From: an uncultured Phocaeicola sp.
GTDB taxonomy: Bacteria > Bacteroidota > Bacteroidia > Bacteroidales > Bacteroidaceae
Assembly (NCBI GenBank): GCA_944319745.1
Contig: CALUET010000023.1
Location: 124,001-188,000 of the forward strand
Direction: 5' to 3'
DNA length: 64,000 nt
Numbering within the stretch: position 1 is the stretch's first letter; the number at the start of each line of letters is the position of its first letter. The notes under the pieces are model-generated. The model was given only the letters and a program-made list of their open reading frames with translations. It ran no database searches and had not been told where the DNA came from. Below are positions 37,516 to 46,935 of the stretch, piece after piece. A program made the position numbers and the translations under genes.

Positions 37516-38610
37516 TTATTGTTCTATTCCGAATTTATATATAGTGGTTTGCCGGTATGTTTCTCCCGGATTCAGCACGGCCGAAGGGAAGTGCCCCCTG
37601 TTGGGTGTGTCGGGGAAATGTTGTGCTTCAAAGCAGATAGCGCTGCGTTTTGGAAATGTTGCTCCGTGGTATCCGGAGAAGCCGCTGTGCCAGTTGGCTG
37701 TATAAAGTTGTACTCCGGGTTCCGTAGTGAATACTTCCAACGTGCGCCTGCTGATCGGTTCTATACATTTTGCCGCAAAAGTCAGACGGCTGGCTTCTCT
37801 TTTATTTAAAACGTAGCAGTGATCATATCCGGCTCCCAGCGTTAATTGTTCGAATGGCTCGTTTATTCTGCTTCCAACGGTGTGGGGAGTGCGGAAATCC
37901 ATCGGAGTGTTTTCTACCTTCAGTACCTCTCCTGTGGGGATAGAGTTCTCGTCTATCGGGATAAAGAAATCGGCGTTTATTGTAACAAGATTGTTTTCTA
38001 TGCTTGGAGTAGGGTTATTTAATCCTGCAAGGTTGAAGAAAGCATGATGGGTGAGATTGATAATTGTTTTCTTATCGGTGGCGGCTGTGTAAGAAATGAT
38101 CAGCTCGTTTTTGTCGGACAACGTGTATGTTACGCTTACATTTAAGTTTCCGGGGAAACCTTCTTCTCCGTCGATGGAATGATAGCGGAGCGTCAGGCTT
38201 TGTTTGTCGTGCTGTGTTGCATCCCAAACTCTGGCATGAAAGCCGGTGGGGCCGCCGTGCAGCGAGTTAGGCCCGTTATTAATTGTCAAGCTGTATTCGT
38301 GGTCGTCTAAAAGAAATTTCCCTTTGTTTATGCGGTTCCCGTAGCGTCCTATCAATGTGCTGAGGAAAGGTTCCGGGCTGTTGATTACAGAGTCAATGTT
38401 GTCATGGCCTTGTATGATGTTGGCAAATTGCCCGTCTTTATCCGGAACCATGATGGCCGTGATGGCACCTCCATAGTTTGTTGCGGCAACTTCAACCCCA
38501 TTGTTGTTTGCAAGGATAAAGAGGTCTGTCTCTTTTCCGTTTATTGTTTTCTGGAAATCTTCTCTTTTAAGTTTGCAAACGTTGTTCTCATGGTAAAATG
38601 TGTTATTCAT
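37516..38610 (-). CDS. galM: Aldose 1-epimerase (galactose mutarotase)
   Basis: GalM interconverts alpha- and beta-anomers of galactose and glucose. It is 364 residues long, a normal length. It shows the family motifs GRYGNRINKGKF, NLTHHAFFNLAG, and a C-terminal LYTANWHSGFSGYHG. It has no clear signal peptide; the first 15 residues are polar, so it is cytoplasmic. It is the first gene of the galactose operon. The terminator of folC lies just upstream of it; no strong promoter match is visible in the 56 bases between them. Confidence 0.96.
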   Translation of the reverse strand: MNNTFYHENNVCKLKREDFQKTINGKETDLFILANNNGVEVAATNYGGAITAIMVPDKDGQFANIIQGHDNIDSVINSPEPFLSTLIGRYGNRINKGKFLLDDHEYSLTINNGPNSLHGGPTGFHARVWDATQHDKQSLTLRYHSIDGEEGFPGNLNVSVTYTLSDKNELIISYTAATDKKTIINLTHHAFFNLAGLNNPTPSIENNLVTINADFFIPIDENSIPTGEVLKVENTPMDFRTPHTVGSRINEPFEQLTLGAGYDHCYVLNKREASRLTFAAKCIEPISRRTLEVFTTEPGVQLYTANWHSGFSGYHGATFPKRSAICFEAQHFPDTPNRGHFPSAVLNPGETYRQTTIYKFGIEQ

Positions 38611-38665
38611 GATTCTATATAAAACTTATTTATATCTTTCATTCTTTATTTGGTAATGCAAATAA

Positions 38666-38720
38666 AAAGATTTTATTCAAATTACCCAAACTTTTTGGGG
38701 CAATTTGAATAAAATCTTTA
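38666..38720 (-). terminator. folC terminator overlapping the folC stop codon
   Basis: A perfect 18-bp stem (38666-38683 with 38702-38719) has a CCC/GGG inner pair. On the minus strand the stem is followed by TTTTTATTT. The TAA stop codon of folC at 38718-38720 lies in the hairpin foot. Confidence 0.88.
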
Positions 38721-40001
38721 TGTAAATCTCAAAAGGTCGGCAACTATAAAGTTGCTGCCTCCCACAAAGATGAGGTCGTTCTGCGATGCTTCTTTTTTTG
38801 CTGCATTTAGGGCTGTGATGACATCGGGATATGTTTCTCCGTGCAATCCGAATGAAGATGCAATGCCTTGAATTGCTTCGGGTGACAGAGCGCGTTGCAC
38901 GGAAGCGCGGGTGAAGTAATAGGTCGCATCTTTTGGAAGCATGCCGAGTACGCCGCTGATATCTTTGTCGTTGACCATCCCGATGATTATGCGTAAATGT
39001 TCGCATCTTTGCAGAGAAAGCTGCCGGCAAATGTACTGAAAGCCTCCCACGTTATGTCCGGTGTCGCATATAATGTCTGGCGAAACGCTTATTTTCTGCC
39101 ATCGTCCCATCAGCCCGGTCCGTTCGCATACGTGCGAGAATCCTTCGCGGACGTTGCCTTCGTTTATATTATACCCGCATTGTTTTAGTACCCGGATGGC
39201 GGAGAGTAGTGTGTTGGTATTCTTTATTTGGCAGAGTCCGCCCAGTTCTCCTTCCAGGTCTTTATAATCGTCTGTTTGGTAAAGATACTTTCCTTCGGGG
39301 TTATGACTGAATTGTTTCACTAACGATTCTTCTTCTGCAAAGACAATCGGGGCGTGCATTTCCCGGGCTTTTTCCTGAAAGACCGGCTTTGTCTCGGGGG
39401 TGGTTTCCCCGATGATTACCGGAATGTTCCGTTTAATGATGCCGGCTTTTTCCGAAGCTATTTTGGCCAGCGTGTTACCCAAAAACTGTGTATGGTCGAA
39501 ACTGATGTTGGTTATGATGCAAAGATCGGGCGTGATGATGTTGGTGCAATCCAGCCTTCCTCCCAGTCCGACCTCGATGACGGCCACATCCACTTCCTTC
39601 TGTTGGAAATAATGAAACGCCATGGCCGTTGTCAGTTCGAAGAATGACGGGTGAAGCGCCTCGAAAAAATTGCGGTGCTTCTCCACGAAATCAACGACAA
39701 ATGCTTGTGAAACGGGTTCTCCGTTTACGCGTATTCGTTCACGGAAGTCGATGAGATGGGGAGAAGTGTACAGTCCTGTTTTGTAACCGGCGCTTTGCAG
39801 GATGGCGGCCAACGTGTGCGAACAGGAACCTTTTCCGTTTGTTCCGGCCACATGAATGGTTTGGAAGCTGCGATGCGGATGCGCGAAATAAGTGTCGAGC
39901 GTAAATGTTGTTTCAAGGCCTTCCTTATATGCGCCTTTACCGATCTGCTGAAATAAGGGAGCGCTTTGGTATAAATAGGAAAGAGTTTCGTCGTAAGTCA
40001 T
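38718..40001 (-). CDS. folC: Dihydrofolate/folylpolyglutamate synthase
   Basis: FolC joins dihydropteroate and glutamate, then adds further glutamates to folates. It has 427 residues. The ATP-binding P-loop is GTNGKGSCSH, followed by TGLYTSPHLIDFRERI, and a later VEVGLGGRLDCTNI and SFDHTQFLGNTLAKIASEKAGI. It is a stand-alone gene on the minus strand ending in a strong hairpin. The outer-membrane protein gene upstream ends 58 bases before its start, so weak linkage is possible. Confidence 0.97.
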   Translation of the reverse strand: MTYDETLSYLYQSAPLFQQIGKGAYKEGLETTFTLDTYFAHPHRSFQTIHVAGTNGKGSCSHTLAAILQSAGYKTGLYTSPHLIDFRERIRVNGEPVSQAFVVDFVEKHRNFFEALHPSFFELTTAMAFHYFQQKEVDVAVIEVGLGGRLDCTNIITPDLCIITNISFDHTQFLGNTLAKIASEKAGIIKRNIPVIIGETTPETKPVFQEKAREMHAPIVFAEEESLVKQFSHNPEGKYLYQTDDYKDLEGELGGLCQIKNTNTLLSAIRVLKQCGYNINEGNVREGFSHVCERTGLMGRWQKISVSPDIICDTGHNVGGFQYICRQLSLQRCEHLRIIIGMVNDKDISGVLGMLPKDATYYFTRASVQRALSPEAIQGIASSFGLHGETYPDVITALNAAKKEASQNDLIFVGGSNFIVADLLRFT

Positions 40002-40059
40002 TATGAATGTCTTTTATTTTATGTTATAAAACAATGTATGTCTTGATCGGGAAACGGCA

Positions 40060-40674
40060 TTACCACGTGTAGTTGTTTCGTCGTCCTTCCACGCCGATGC
40101 TGAAAAAGCCGTTTTCTCCTACCTTAAATTTAAACATACCGCCTAAGCGGTCGGAGGAAAAGTTCGGTACGCTGTACTCAAACCAGGGCTTCTGTGGAAT
40201 GAAAGACTTATTTCCGTAGACATAAAAATTGGTTCGTTCTGTCAGCTTGAATCCCACGATTCCCGTAAATCCCACTTGCTTGTAGTTCATGAATCCCCAG
40301 TTCATGTGATTTGCATAGAGGCCTCCTGCCACACTTATGCGGTTTGTTACGGGAATTGCATAAAGGAAAGCGGCATCTTGCCCGAATCCTACTCCGGAAG
40401 GGGCGAATTTGCTTGGGCTGAAAGATAGGGTTAAACCGAATGAAGCATTGAATCCTTTGTGAAGTATCCAGGGGAAGTATCCGTATGAAACCGGCACGAT
40501 TCCGTATAAATCGAATTCGGGGGATAACGGGGCGAACGATAAAGGGTCTGTGGAGGACAAGCTTAGAGAATCCTTTTCTTCTGCATTTACGGACTCTTTT
40601 GTCTCGGTCTGCGCGTGACTTGTTACTGCAAGCAGACAACATACAATGAGAAACAAATATCTCTTCATCGGCAT
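40060..40674 (-). CDS. Small outer-membrane protein of unknown function
   Basis: This is a 204-residue exported protein with a signal peptide ending SHAQ. A short polar Ser/Glu stretch follows. From about residue 50 it has alternating hydrophobic strands typical of a small beta-barrel, and it ends in RRNNYTW, a plausible C-terminal aromatic signal for the Bam machinery. Two starts, MPMKRYL and MKRYL, are 6 bases apart. A -7 box lies 26 bases upstream. No named family is recognised. Confidence 0.8.
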   Translation of the reverse strand: MPMKRYLFLIVCCLLAVTSHAQTETKESVNAEEKDSLSLSSTDPLSFAPLSPEFDLYGIVPVSYGYFPWILHKGFNASFGLTLSFSPSKFAPSGVGFGQDAAFLYAIPVTNRISVAGGLYANHMNWGFMNYKQVGFTGIVGFKLTERTNFYVYGNKSFIPQKPWFEYSVPNFSSDRLGGMFKFKVGENGFFSIGVEGRRNNYTW

Positions 40675-40699
40675 ATACGGATCGGTTTATACGGTTTTT

Positions 40700-40707
40700 C
40701 AAAGGTA
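40700..40707 (-). promoter_or_regulatory. -7 box (TACCTTTG) for the small outer-membrane protein gene
   Basis: TACCTTTG on the minus strand matches TAnnTTTG and lies 25 bases before the ATG at 40674. Confidence 0.5.
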
Positions 40708-40808
40708 ATGATTATTGGCTTTGGAGGTACGGAAGACGGTGTTTTTTTAAGATAAATGAACGTTTAGTAAACAATGGGCGGCCGAATGACGGATAGTGTG
40801 CACATAAA

Positions 40809-40871
40809 ATATGCCGCAATTCACATTGTTTCAAAAAGAATTACCTTTTGATTTTGCGAATTGCGGCATAT
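40809..40871 (-). terminator. Hairpin after grpE-dnaJ
   Basis: A 14-bp perfect stem, ATATGCCGCAATTC paired with GAATTGCGGCATAT, encloses a 35-base loop. It begins 22 bases after the dnaJ stop on the minus strand. Confidence 0.75.
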
Positions 40872-40892
40872 ATGTCGTCCCGTTCGTGCCGG

Positions 40893-42068
40893 TTAGTCAA
40901 ACAAACTGCGGAATTTCTTAAATATTTTCTCCTTTAAAGTCATGTTAGGTTTGAAGTTCTCCGACTCCTGCCATTTCTCCAAAGCTTGTCTTTCTTCCTT
41001 AGTAAGTGTTTCGGGGATGTAGATGCTTACGTTGACAAGTAAGTCTCCTTTGCCGGTACTGTACCCGTAACTGTTAATGTTCGGCAGCCCCTTTCCGCGT
41101 AAGCGCAGTACTTTTCCGGGTTGTGTGCCGGGTTCTATTTTTATTTTTGCTTTACCGTCGATGGTGGGAATCTCGACCGTTCCTCCCAAAGCTGCCGTCG
41201 GGACACTTAAAAGCAAGTTGTAAATCAGGTCACTTTCGTCGCGGATCAGTTCGGGATGCTTCTCTTCTTCGATGAGAACAAGCAAGTCTCCGGGGACACC
41301 GTTGTGCTTCCCCGCATTACCTTTTCCGTTCATTGTAACCTGCATGCCTTCGGCAACGCCGGCAGGAATCTTCACGGTTACGACTTCTTCTCCGTAAACG
41401 ATACCTTCTCCACCGCATTCCTGGCATTTGTTTTTGATGATCTTTCCTTCACCATTACACTGCGGACAAACGGTTTGCGTTTGAACCATTCCGAAAATGC
41501 TCTGCTGTGTTCTTGTAACACTTCCCGTTCCGTGGCATGTCGGACAGGTATCGCTGCCGCTGTTTCCTTCGGCTCCTGTTCCGTGACAATGGGAACATTG
41601 TACGTATTTCTTTAGTTTGAATTTTTTTTCTACGCCGGTAGAGATCTCTTTTAACGTCAACTTTACTTTTACGCGCAGGTCGGATCCTCTGTATTTCCGC
41701 TGGCGTGCCTGTCCGCCTCCGCCGCCGAATCCGCCAAAGCCCGAGTGTCCTCCGAAAATATCTCCGAACATAGAGAAAATATCATCCATAGACATTCCTC
41801 CACTGCCGAAGCCCCCGAAGCCTCCGGCTCCGCTTGCTCCTCCATCAACACCGGCATGTCCGAACTGATCGTACCGCGCGCGTTTGTCGGGATTGCTCAG
41901 TACTTCGTATGCTTCAGCGGCTTCTTTAAACTTCTCTTCCGCCTCTTTGTCGCCCGGATTCTTGTCCGGATGGTATTGAATGGCCTTTTTTCTGTATGCT
42001 TTCTTTATCTCGTCTGCTGTGGCCGATTTCGTTACACCAAGCACTTCATAATAATCTCTTTTTGCCAT
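40893..42068 (-). CDS. dnaJ: Chaperone DnaJ (Hsp40)
   Basis: DnaJ stimulates DnaK and binds unfolded proteins. It is a full-length type I protein of 391 residues. The J domain has HPD in YHPDKNPG at about residues 33-40, followed by a Gly/Phe-rich stretch. Four zinc-binding repeats are seen: [24 protein letters not shown] and CQECGGEG. The C-terminal substrate-binding domains follow. It is 68 bases downstream of grpE, and the two form one operon. No CIRCE element was found. Confidence 0.98.
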   Translation of the reverse strand: MAKRDYYEVLGVTKSATADEIKKAYRKKAIQYHPDKNPGDKEAEEKFKEAAEAYEVLSNPDKRARYDQFGHAGVDGGASGAGGFGGFGSGGMSMDDIFSMFGDIFGGHSGFGGFGGGGGQARQRKYRGSDLRVKVKLTLKEISTGVEKKFKLKKYVQCSHCHGTGAEGNSGSDTCPTCHGTGSVTRTQQSIFGMVQTQTVCPQCNGEGKIIKNKCQECGGEGIVYGEEVVTVKIPAGVAEGMQVTMNGKGNAGKHNGVPGDLLVLIEEEKHPELIRDESDLIYNLLLSVPTAALGGTVEIPTIDGKAKIKIEPGTQPGKVLRLRGKGLPNINSYGYSTGKGDLLVNVSIYIPETLTKEERQALEKWQESENFKPNMTLKEKIFKKFRSLFD

Positions 42069-42136
42069 AAAAGTAAAATTGAGGTTTACCGATTGCGATG
42101 AATCGTAATCATTAAGCCGACTCTTTGTTTAAAATA

Positions 42137-42754
42137 TCATTGTGCCACTACTACTTTGGCGTGGCGAATTACTTTGTCATTCAGTTTGTATCCCGTCTGA
42201 ACACAGTCGAGTATCTTTCCTTTCTGCTCTTCTTCTGTGGCAGGGACGAGGGCGATTGCTTCGTGATAATCGGTATTGAATGTTTCTCCTACGGGTTCCA
42301 TCTTTTCCAATCCCTCGTGAGACAGACCTTTTAAAAACTTTTGATAGATCAATTCAATGCCGTCGTATATGGCTTTTATGTCGTCTGATTTCTGTATATT
42401 CTGCAATGCTCGTTCCAAATCATCGAGAACAGGCAGGATGGAACTGATGGCCTTTTCGCCTCCGTTCTTTATTAATTCTGCTTTTTCCTTCAGCGTTCTT
42501 TTACGGTAATTGTCAAATTCTGCCGACAAGCGCAGGTATTTGTCTTTTTGTTCTTCTATTGTTTTTTTTGCTTCTTCCAGTTCTTTTGTCAGCTTTTCTT
42601 CTGTGCTTAATTCTGTTTCTTCTGTCTCTTCGGCAGAATCTTTTGCAGACAACTCTTCATCTGCAGGCATTTCTGCTTTGGTCTCTGCAGATGTTTGTTT
42701 CTGGTTGTTCATGTTTTTTTCTTCTTTTTGCGTATGATTGTTATGTGTACTCAT
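42137..42754 (-). CDS. grpE: Nucleotide exchange factor GrpE
   Basis: GrpE releases ADP from DnaK. The protein is 205 residues, with a poly-charged N-terminal region, a long coiled coil (EEAKKTIEEQKDKYLRLSAEF), the family motif RLSAEFDNYRKRT and a C-terminal beta domain ending RHAKVVVAQ. Two starts are possible, at MSTHNNH and at MNNQKQT 14 residues later; the longer one is listed. A -7 box lies 71 bases upstream. The dnaJ gene follows. Confidence 0.96.
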   Translation of the reverse strand: MSTHNNHTQKEEKNMNNQKQTSAETKAEMPADEELSAKDSAEETEETELSTEEKLTKELEEAKKTIEEQKDKYLRLSAEFDNYRKRTLKEKAELIKNGGEKAISSILPVLDDLERALQNIQKSDDIKAIYDGIELIYQKFLKGLSHEGLEKMEPVGETFNTDYHEAIALVPATEEEQKGKILDCVQTGYKLNDKVIRHAKVVVAQ

Positions 42755-42825
42755 GACTTTATATAATATTTATTTAGGTAGAACAAATATCATGCCTGAA
42801 TGATTCTTTTAGTCTTTTGCGGGCG

Positions 42826-42833
42826 CAAAGTTA
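42826..42833 (-). promoter_or_regulatory. -7 box (TAACTTTG) of the grpE-dnaJ operon
   Basis: TAACTTTG on the minus strand fits TAnnTTTG. A tandem 8-base repeat (ACTGTCAT twice, 42841-42856 on the plus strand) covers the -33 position. Confidence 0.5.
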
Positions 42834-43005
42834 ATAAAAAACTGTCATACTGTCATAACATGCCAATATTTGATTGGTGTTGCGGCCGTATTTGTAGGGG
42901 AGCGTTGGAATGCTTCGGAAGAAAGGCTTCGTGCTTTTGCCGCGAAGTATGGCGTCTTTTGAGGAAAGGCTTTCGTTATTTTGTAAATAAAGTCGTGCTG
43001 TTTTC

Positions 43006-43036
43006 TTTCGTATTTCCGGAAAAAATACGAAATTTG
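43006..43036. promoter_or_regulatory. Palindrome abutting a TTTG box upstream of pfp
   Basis: A perfect 10-bp inverted repeat, TTTCGTATTT paired with AAATACGAAA, has a 7-base loop. It touches TTTG at 43033-43036. A degenerate -7 (TACATTGT) lies 17 bp downstream, so the promoter itself is uncertain. Confidence 0.4.
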
Positions 43037-43085
43037 CGGAGACGAATTTATTATACATTGTTGATATATATAATTAAAGACGATT

Positions 43086-44729
43086 ATGACAAAAAGTGCA
43101 TTACAAATTGCAAGAGCTGCTTATCAGCCGAAATTGCCTAAAGCATTGCAGGGCTTCGTGAAAGTGCAAGAGGGTGAACCTACACAATCTGTAGCAGATC
43201 AGGAAGCCATCAAGCAATTGTTTCCTAACACTTACGGAATGCCGTTGGTAAAATTTGTAGAGGGCGAAGCAAAAACATACGCTCCTATGAATGTAGGCGT
43301 GATCTTGTCAGGCGGACAAGCTCCGGGCGGGCATAATGTGATTTCGGGTTTGTTTGACGGAATCAAGAAGTTGAATCCGGAAAATAAACTTTATGGATTC
43401 ATTTTAGGACCGGGCGGTTTGGTTGATCACAAATATATGGAATTGACTTCCGATATCATTGATGAATATAGAAATACGGGAGGTTTCGATATAATCGGTT
43501 CAGGACGTACCAAATTGGAGAAGACGGAACAATTTGAAAAAGGTTATGAAATACTGAAAGAACTGGGAATAAAAGCGCTGGTTATTATCGGCGGTGACGA
43601 CTCGAATACCAATGCTTGTGTGCTGGCGGAGTATTATGCTGCCAAAAAGTACGGCATTCAGGTAATAGGATGTCCCAAGACTATCGACGGCGACTTGAAG
43701 AATGATATGATAGAGACCTCGTTCGGTTTCGATACGGCTTGCAAGACTTATTCGGAAGTTATCGGAAACATTGAGAGAGATTGCAACTCGGCCCGTAAAT
43801 ATTGGCACTTTATTAAGTTGATGGGACGCTCGGCTTCTCATATAGCTTTGGAGTGTGCTTTACAGGTTCAACCCAATGTTTGCATCATTTCAGAGGAAGT
43901 GGAAGCTAAAAACATGTCGTTGGACGATGTCGTTACTTACATTGCTCAGGTGGTAGCCGACCGTGCTGCGGATGGAAACAACTTCGGAACCGTGTTGATT
44001 CCCGAAGGGCTTATCGAGTTTATTCCGGCAATGAAGAGCCTGATCGCCGAGTTAAATGATTTCTTGGCGCAGAACGGAGACGAGTTTAATAGTATTGAAC
44101 GTACAAAACAGCGCGATTATATCATCGGAAAGCTCTCGCCGGCCAACTCGGCTATTTACGCATCTCTGCCGGAAGGCGTGGCTCGTCAGTTGTCTTTAGA
44201 CCGCGATCCTCATGGAAACGTGCAGGTGTCATTGATCGAGACCGAGAAACTTCTTTCCGAAATGGTGGCAACAAAATTGGCTGCATGGAAGAAAGAAGGA
44301 AAATATGTCGGCAAGTTTGCTGCGCAACACCACTTCTTTGGTTATGAAGGACGCTGTGCCGCTCCGTCAAACTTCGACGCCGATTACTGCTATTCCTTAG
44401 GTTATACGGCATCAATGCTGATAGCAAATGGCAAAACCGGCTACATGTCTTCTGTAAAGAACACGACAGCTCCTGCCGCAGAATGGATTGCAGGTGGTGT
44501 ACCTATTACAATGATGATGAATATGGAGCGCCGTCATGGTGAAATGAAACCCGTTATCCAGAAAGCTTTGGTGAAGCTGGATGGAGCTCCGTTCAAGGAA
44601 TTTGCATCAAAACGTGCCGTTTGGGCAAAAGAAACGGCGTATGTTTATCCGGGCCCGATCCAATACTTCGGTCCTACGGAAGTATGCGATCAGCCGACAA
44701 AAACGTTGCAATTGGAACAAGCTAAATAA
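43086..44729 (+). CDS. pfp: Pyrophosphate-dependent fructose 6-phosphate 1-phosphotransferase
   Basis: This enzyme uses pyrophosphate instead of ATP to make fructose 1,6-bisphosphate, reversibly, in glycolysis. The 547-residue length fits the long PPi-type family. Key motifs are the N-terminal [20 protein letters not shown] at residues 169-173 (the Asp before DS marks PPi rather than ATP use), and TIDGD at 199-203 with the catalytic Asp. It is a single gene with its own upstream control region. Its cofactor use saves ATP, which suits a fermenting gut organism. Confidence 0.96.
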   Translation: MTKSALQIARAAYQPKLPKALQGFVKVQEGEPTQSVADQEAIKQLFPNTYGMPLVKFVEGEAKTYAPMNVGVILSGGQAPGGHNVISGLFDGIKKLNPENKLYGFILGPGGLVDHKYMELTSDIIDEYRNTGGFDIIGSGRTKLEKTEQFEKGYEILKELGIKALVIIGGDDSNTNACVLAEYYAAKKYGIQVIGCPKTIDGDLKNDMIETSFGFDTACKTYSEVIGNIERDCNSARKYWHFIKLMGRSASHIALECALQVQPNVCIISEEVEAKNMSLDDVVTYIAQVVADRAADGNNFGTVLIPEGLIEFIPAMKSLIAELNDFLAQNGDEFNSIERTKQRDYIIGKLSPANSAIYASLPEGVARQLSLDRDPHGNVQVSLIETEKLLSEMVATKLAAWKKEGKYVGKFAAQHHFFGYEGRCAAPSNFDADYCYSLGYTASMLIANGKTGYMSSVKNTTAPAAEWIAGGVPITMMMNMERRHGEMKPVIQKALVKLDGAPFKEFASKRAVWAKETAYVYPGPIQYFGPTEVCDQPTKTLQLEQAK

Positions 44730-44756
44730 TCGAATTTAGAAAAGATAAACGAGAAT

Positions 44757-44818
44757 CATCCTGGACATGGCAGGCTTTTGGTCAGAAAAGACGGCTTGTT
44801 GTGTTCAGGATGTATTTT
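44757..44818 (+). terminator. Weak terminator-like hairpin after pfp
   Basis: Seven-base arms, CATCCTG and CAGGATG, close a long loop and are followed by a T-rich stretch. The stem is short and the loop is more than 40 bases, so the call is tentative. Confidence 0.35.
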
Positions 44819-44844
44819 AATGGAAGAAGAAAGATGGTAATGTT

Positions 44845-45771
44845 ATGGTGAAAAAGACGGCGGAACTTGATAAAAAGAATCCGAAAAAAACGCAGAAACG
44901 TGCGGACGCCTTTACAAAAAAGCGGAACGTTCATACGAGACGTTCGGGAAAGAAGCCTCGGAAAGCCGAAATGTCGGAGAAGAAACGTGCTGTTTTTACA
45001 TGTCTGCGTTATGCGTCTATGTGCATGGTTGCGGCAGCCCTTTTTACCGGATTTTATTTTCTTTTCATTCGTCCTTATGCATATCGTTGGAAAACAAGCA
45101 ATTCTCCCAAGGCATACGGCGTGTATATGCCTGAGGGTTACGGGGTGCATGGCATCGATATTTCCCATCATCAGGGAGATATTGACTGGGAAAAGTTGCA
45201 GACGGTTCGCGAGGATTCATTCCCGATATGCTTTGTTTTTATGAAAGCCTCCGAGGGAGGAGACTTCAATGATGAGTCTTTTGCACAGAATTTTTCGCAA
45301 GCCCGTCGTTACGGTTTCGTGAGAGGAGCGTACCATTTTTACAATCCCCGTACGGATGCCCTGCGGCAGGCCGACTTCTTTATCCGCACGGTGAAGCTGG
45401 AACCCGGCGACCTTCCTCCGGTTTTGGACATAGAAACAAAGACAAATAATATGGCTAAGTTGCGGAGAGATCTGAAACTTTGGTTGGACAGGGTGGAGCG
45501 TCATTATAAAGTGAAGCCCATATTGTATGCATCCTATAAGTTTAAAACAAAATATTTAAACGATTCTGTTTTTAATTCGTACCCGTATTGGATTGCACAT
45601 TATTACGTGGATTCCGTGGAGTATCGGGGGGAATGGAATTTTTGGCAGCACACTGATGTGGGAACTCTTCCAGGTATTGACGAACACGTGGACTTGAATG
45701 TCTTTAACGGAACCTATGATGAACTGAAAAGAATGACAATTCCTGCTGAAAACAATATTGTGGAAAGATAA
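44845..45771 (+). CDS. GH25 family muramidase with membrane anchor
   Basis: This is a 308-residue protein. The first 48 residues are highly basic, a hydrophobic segment covers about 51-75, and the rest forms a glycoside hydrolase family 25 (lysozyme-like) domain. It has GIDISHHQGDIDWEKL with the first catalytic Asp at residue 105, FVFMKASEGGDF, GAYHFYNPRTDA, and PPVLDIET with the second acidic cluster. GH25 enzymes cut the MurNAc-GlcNAc bond of peptidoglycan. The topology is N-in, catalytic domain in the periplasm. Its role may be in wall growth or in attack on other bacteria. Confidence 0.92.
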   Translation: MVKKTAELDKKNPKKTQKRADAFTKKRNVHTRRSGKKPRKAEMSEKKRAVFTCLRYASMCMVAAALFTGFYFLFIRPYAYRWKTSNSPKAYGVYMPEGYGVHGIDISHHQGDIDWEKLQTVREDSFPICFVFMKASEGGDFNDESFAQNFSQARRYGFVRGAYHFYNPRTDALRQADFFIRTVKLEPGDLPPVLDIETKTNNMAKLRRDLKLWLDRVERHYKVKPILYASYKFKTKYLNDSVFNSYPYWIAHYYVDSVEYRGEWNFWQHTDVGTLPGIDEHVDLNVFNGTYDELKRMTIPAENNIVER

Positions 45772-45794
45772 GTAGGCCGTTAATTATAAATGAC

Positions 45795-45802
45795 TATCTT
45801 TG
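45795..45802 (+). promoter_or_regulatory. -7 box (TATCTTTG) upstream of the mannose-1-phosphate guanylyltransferase gene
   Basis: TATCTTTG matches TAnnTTTG and ends 28 bases before the ATG. A -33 box at the expected spacing is not seen. Confidence 0.55.
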
Positions 45803-45830
45803 CAAATAATACTAAGGGAATAAGAATAAT

Positions 45831-46898
45831 ATGAGTCAAAGTAACAATCATGTAGTGATAATGGCCGGGGGGATTGGCAGTCGTTTCTGGCCCATGAGTA
45901 CAGAATGCTTACCGAAACAATTTATAGACGTGCTGGGATGCGGCAAAACTTTGCTGCAATTGACAGTGGAACGCTTCCGTAATATTTGTCTTCCTGAGAA
46001 TATTTGGGTGGTAACATCGGCAAATTATGCAGAATTGGTGCGGAAACAGTTGCCCGAAATACCCGACGAACGAATATTATTCGAGCCTTGTCGTCGTAAT
46101 ACGGCGCCGTGTATCGCTTATGCAAGTTGGAAGATTAAGGCAAAATATCCCAAGGCAAACATCGTAATAACGGCAAGCGATCACGTGGTGATGGACGTGC
46201 GCGAGTTTGAACGTGTGGTTGAGTCGGCCATGAAGTTTACTTCTTCTTCGGATGCCATTGTGACGTTGGGCATGAAGGCCACGCGCCCTGAAACGGGATA
46301 CGGTTATATTGAAGCCGATTTGTCGATGCCTTGTCCTACAAACAAAGAAATCTTCCGGGTAGATGCTTTCAAGGAAAAGCCCGATCTGGAGACGGCAAAA
46401 CGCTATCTGATGCGGAACGATTATTTCTGGAATGCCGGAATTTTCATTTGGAACGTGAGTACAATTGTCAATGCTATCCGCGTATATCAGCCGTCGATGG
46501 CTGAGATTTTCGAGAGAATCTTCCCTTATTTTTACACAGACAAGGAAGAAGAAATGATAAAAGAACTGTTCCCGATGTGTGAAAATATTTCGATAGATTA
46601 TGCAATCATGGAAAAAGCCGAAGAGATTTATGTCTTTCCTGCATCGTTCGGATGGAGTGATTTGGGAACATGGGGCTCGTTGCACGATGCATTGAAAAAG
46701 GATGCTCATAACAATGCATCTATAGGAAGTAACATAAAGCTCTACGAAAGTAGAAATTGTATCGTGCATACTACGCAAGAACATAAGGTTGTTGTGCAGG
46801 GTTTGGACGGATATATTGTGGCAGAAAAGAATGACATTCTTTTGATTTGCAGGTTAAGTGAAGAACAACGTATCAAAGAATTCTCTCAAGACTCGTAA
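45831..46898 (+). CDS. manC: Mannose-1-phosphate guanylyltransferase
   Basis: This enzyme makes GDP-mannose from mannose 1-phosphate and GTP, for glycans, capsule and fucose synthesis. The 355-residue protein has the short form without the phosphomannose isomerase domain. The N-terminal nucleotide motif is MAGGIGSRFWPMS, followed by LPKQF. The later EKPDLETAKRYL, YFWNAGIF and FGWSDLGTWGSL are family features. A -7 box lies upstream, and the gene encoding a DUF368 membrane protein follows 37 bases later. Confidence 0.95.
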   Translation: MSQSNNHVVIMAGGIGSRFWPMSTECLPKQFIDVLGCGKTLLQLTVERFRNICLPENIWVVTSANYAELVRKQLPEIPDERILFEPCRRNTAPCIAYASWKIKAKYPKANIVITASDHVVMDVREFERVVESAMKFTSSSDAIVTLGMKATRPETGYGYIEADLSMPCPTNKEIFRVDAFKEKPDLETAKRYLMRNDYFWNAGIFIWNVSTIVNAIRVYQPSMAEIFERIFPYFYTDKEEEMIKELFPMCENISIDYAIMEKAEEIYVFPASFGWSDLGTWGSLHDALKKDAHNNASIGSNIKLYESRNCIVHTTQEHKVVVQGLDGYIVAEKNDILLICRLSEEQRIKEFSQDS

Positions 46899-46935
46899 TA
46901 TACAAGTGAGGGAAAAAGCTTATTTGAGGTGATAA

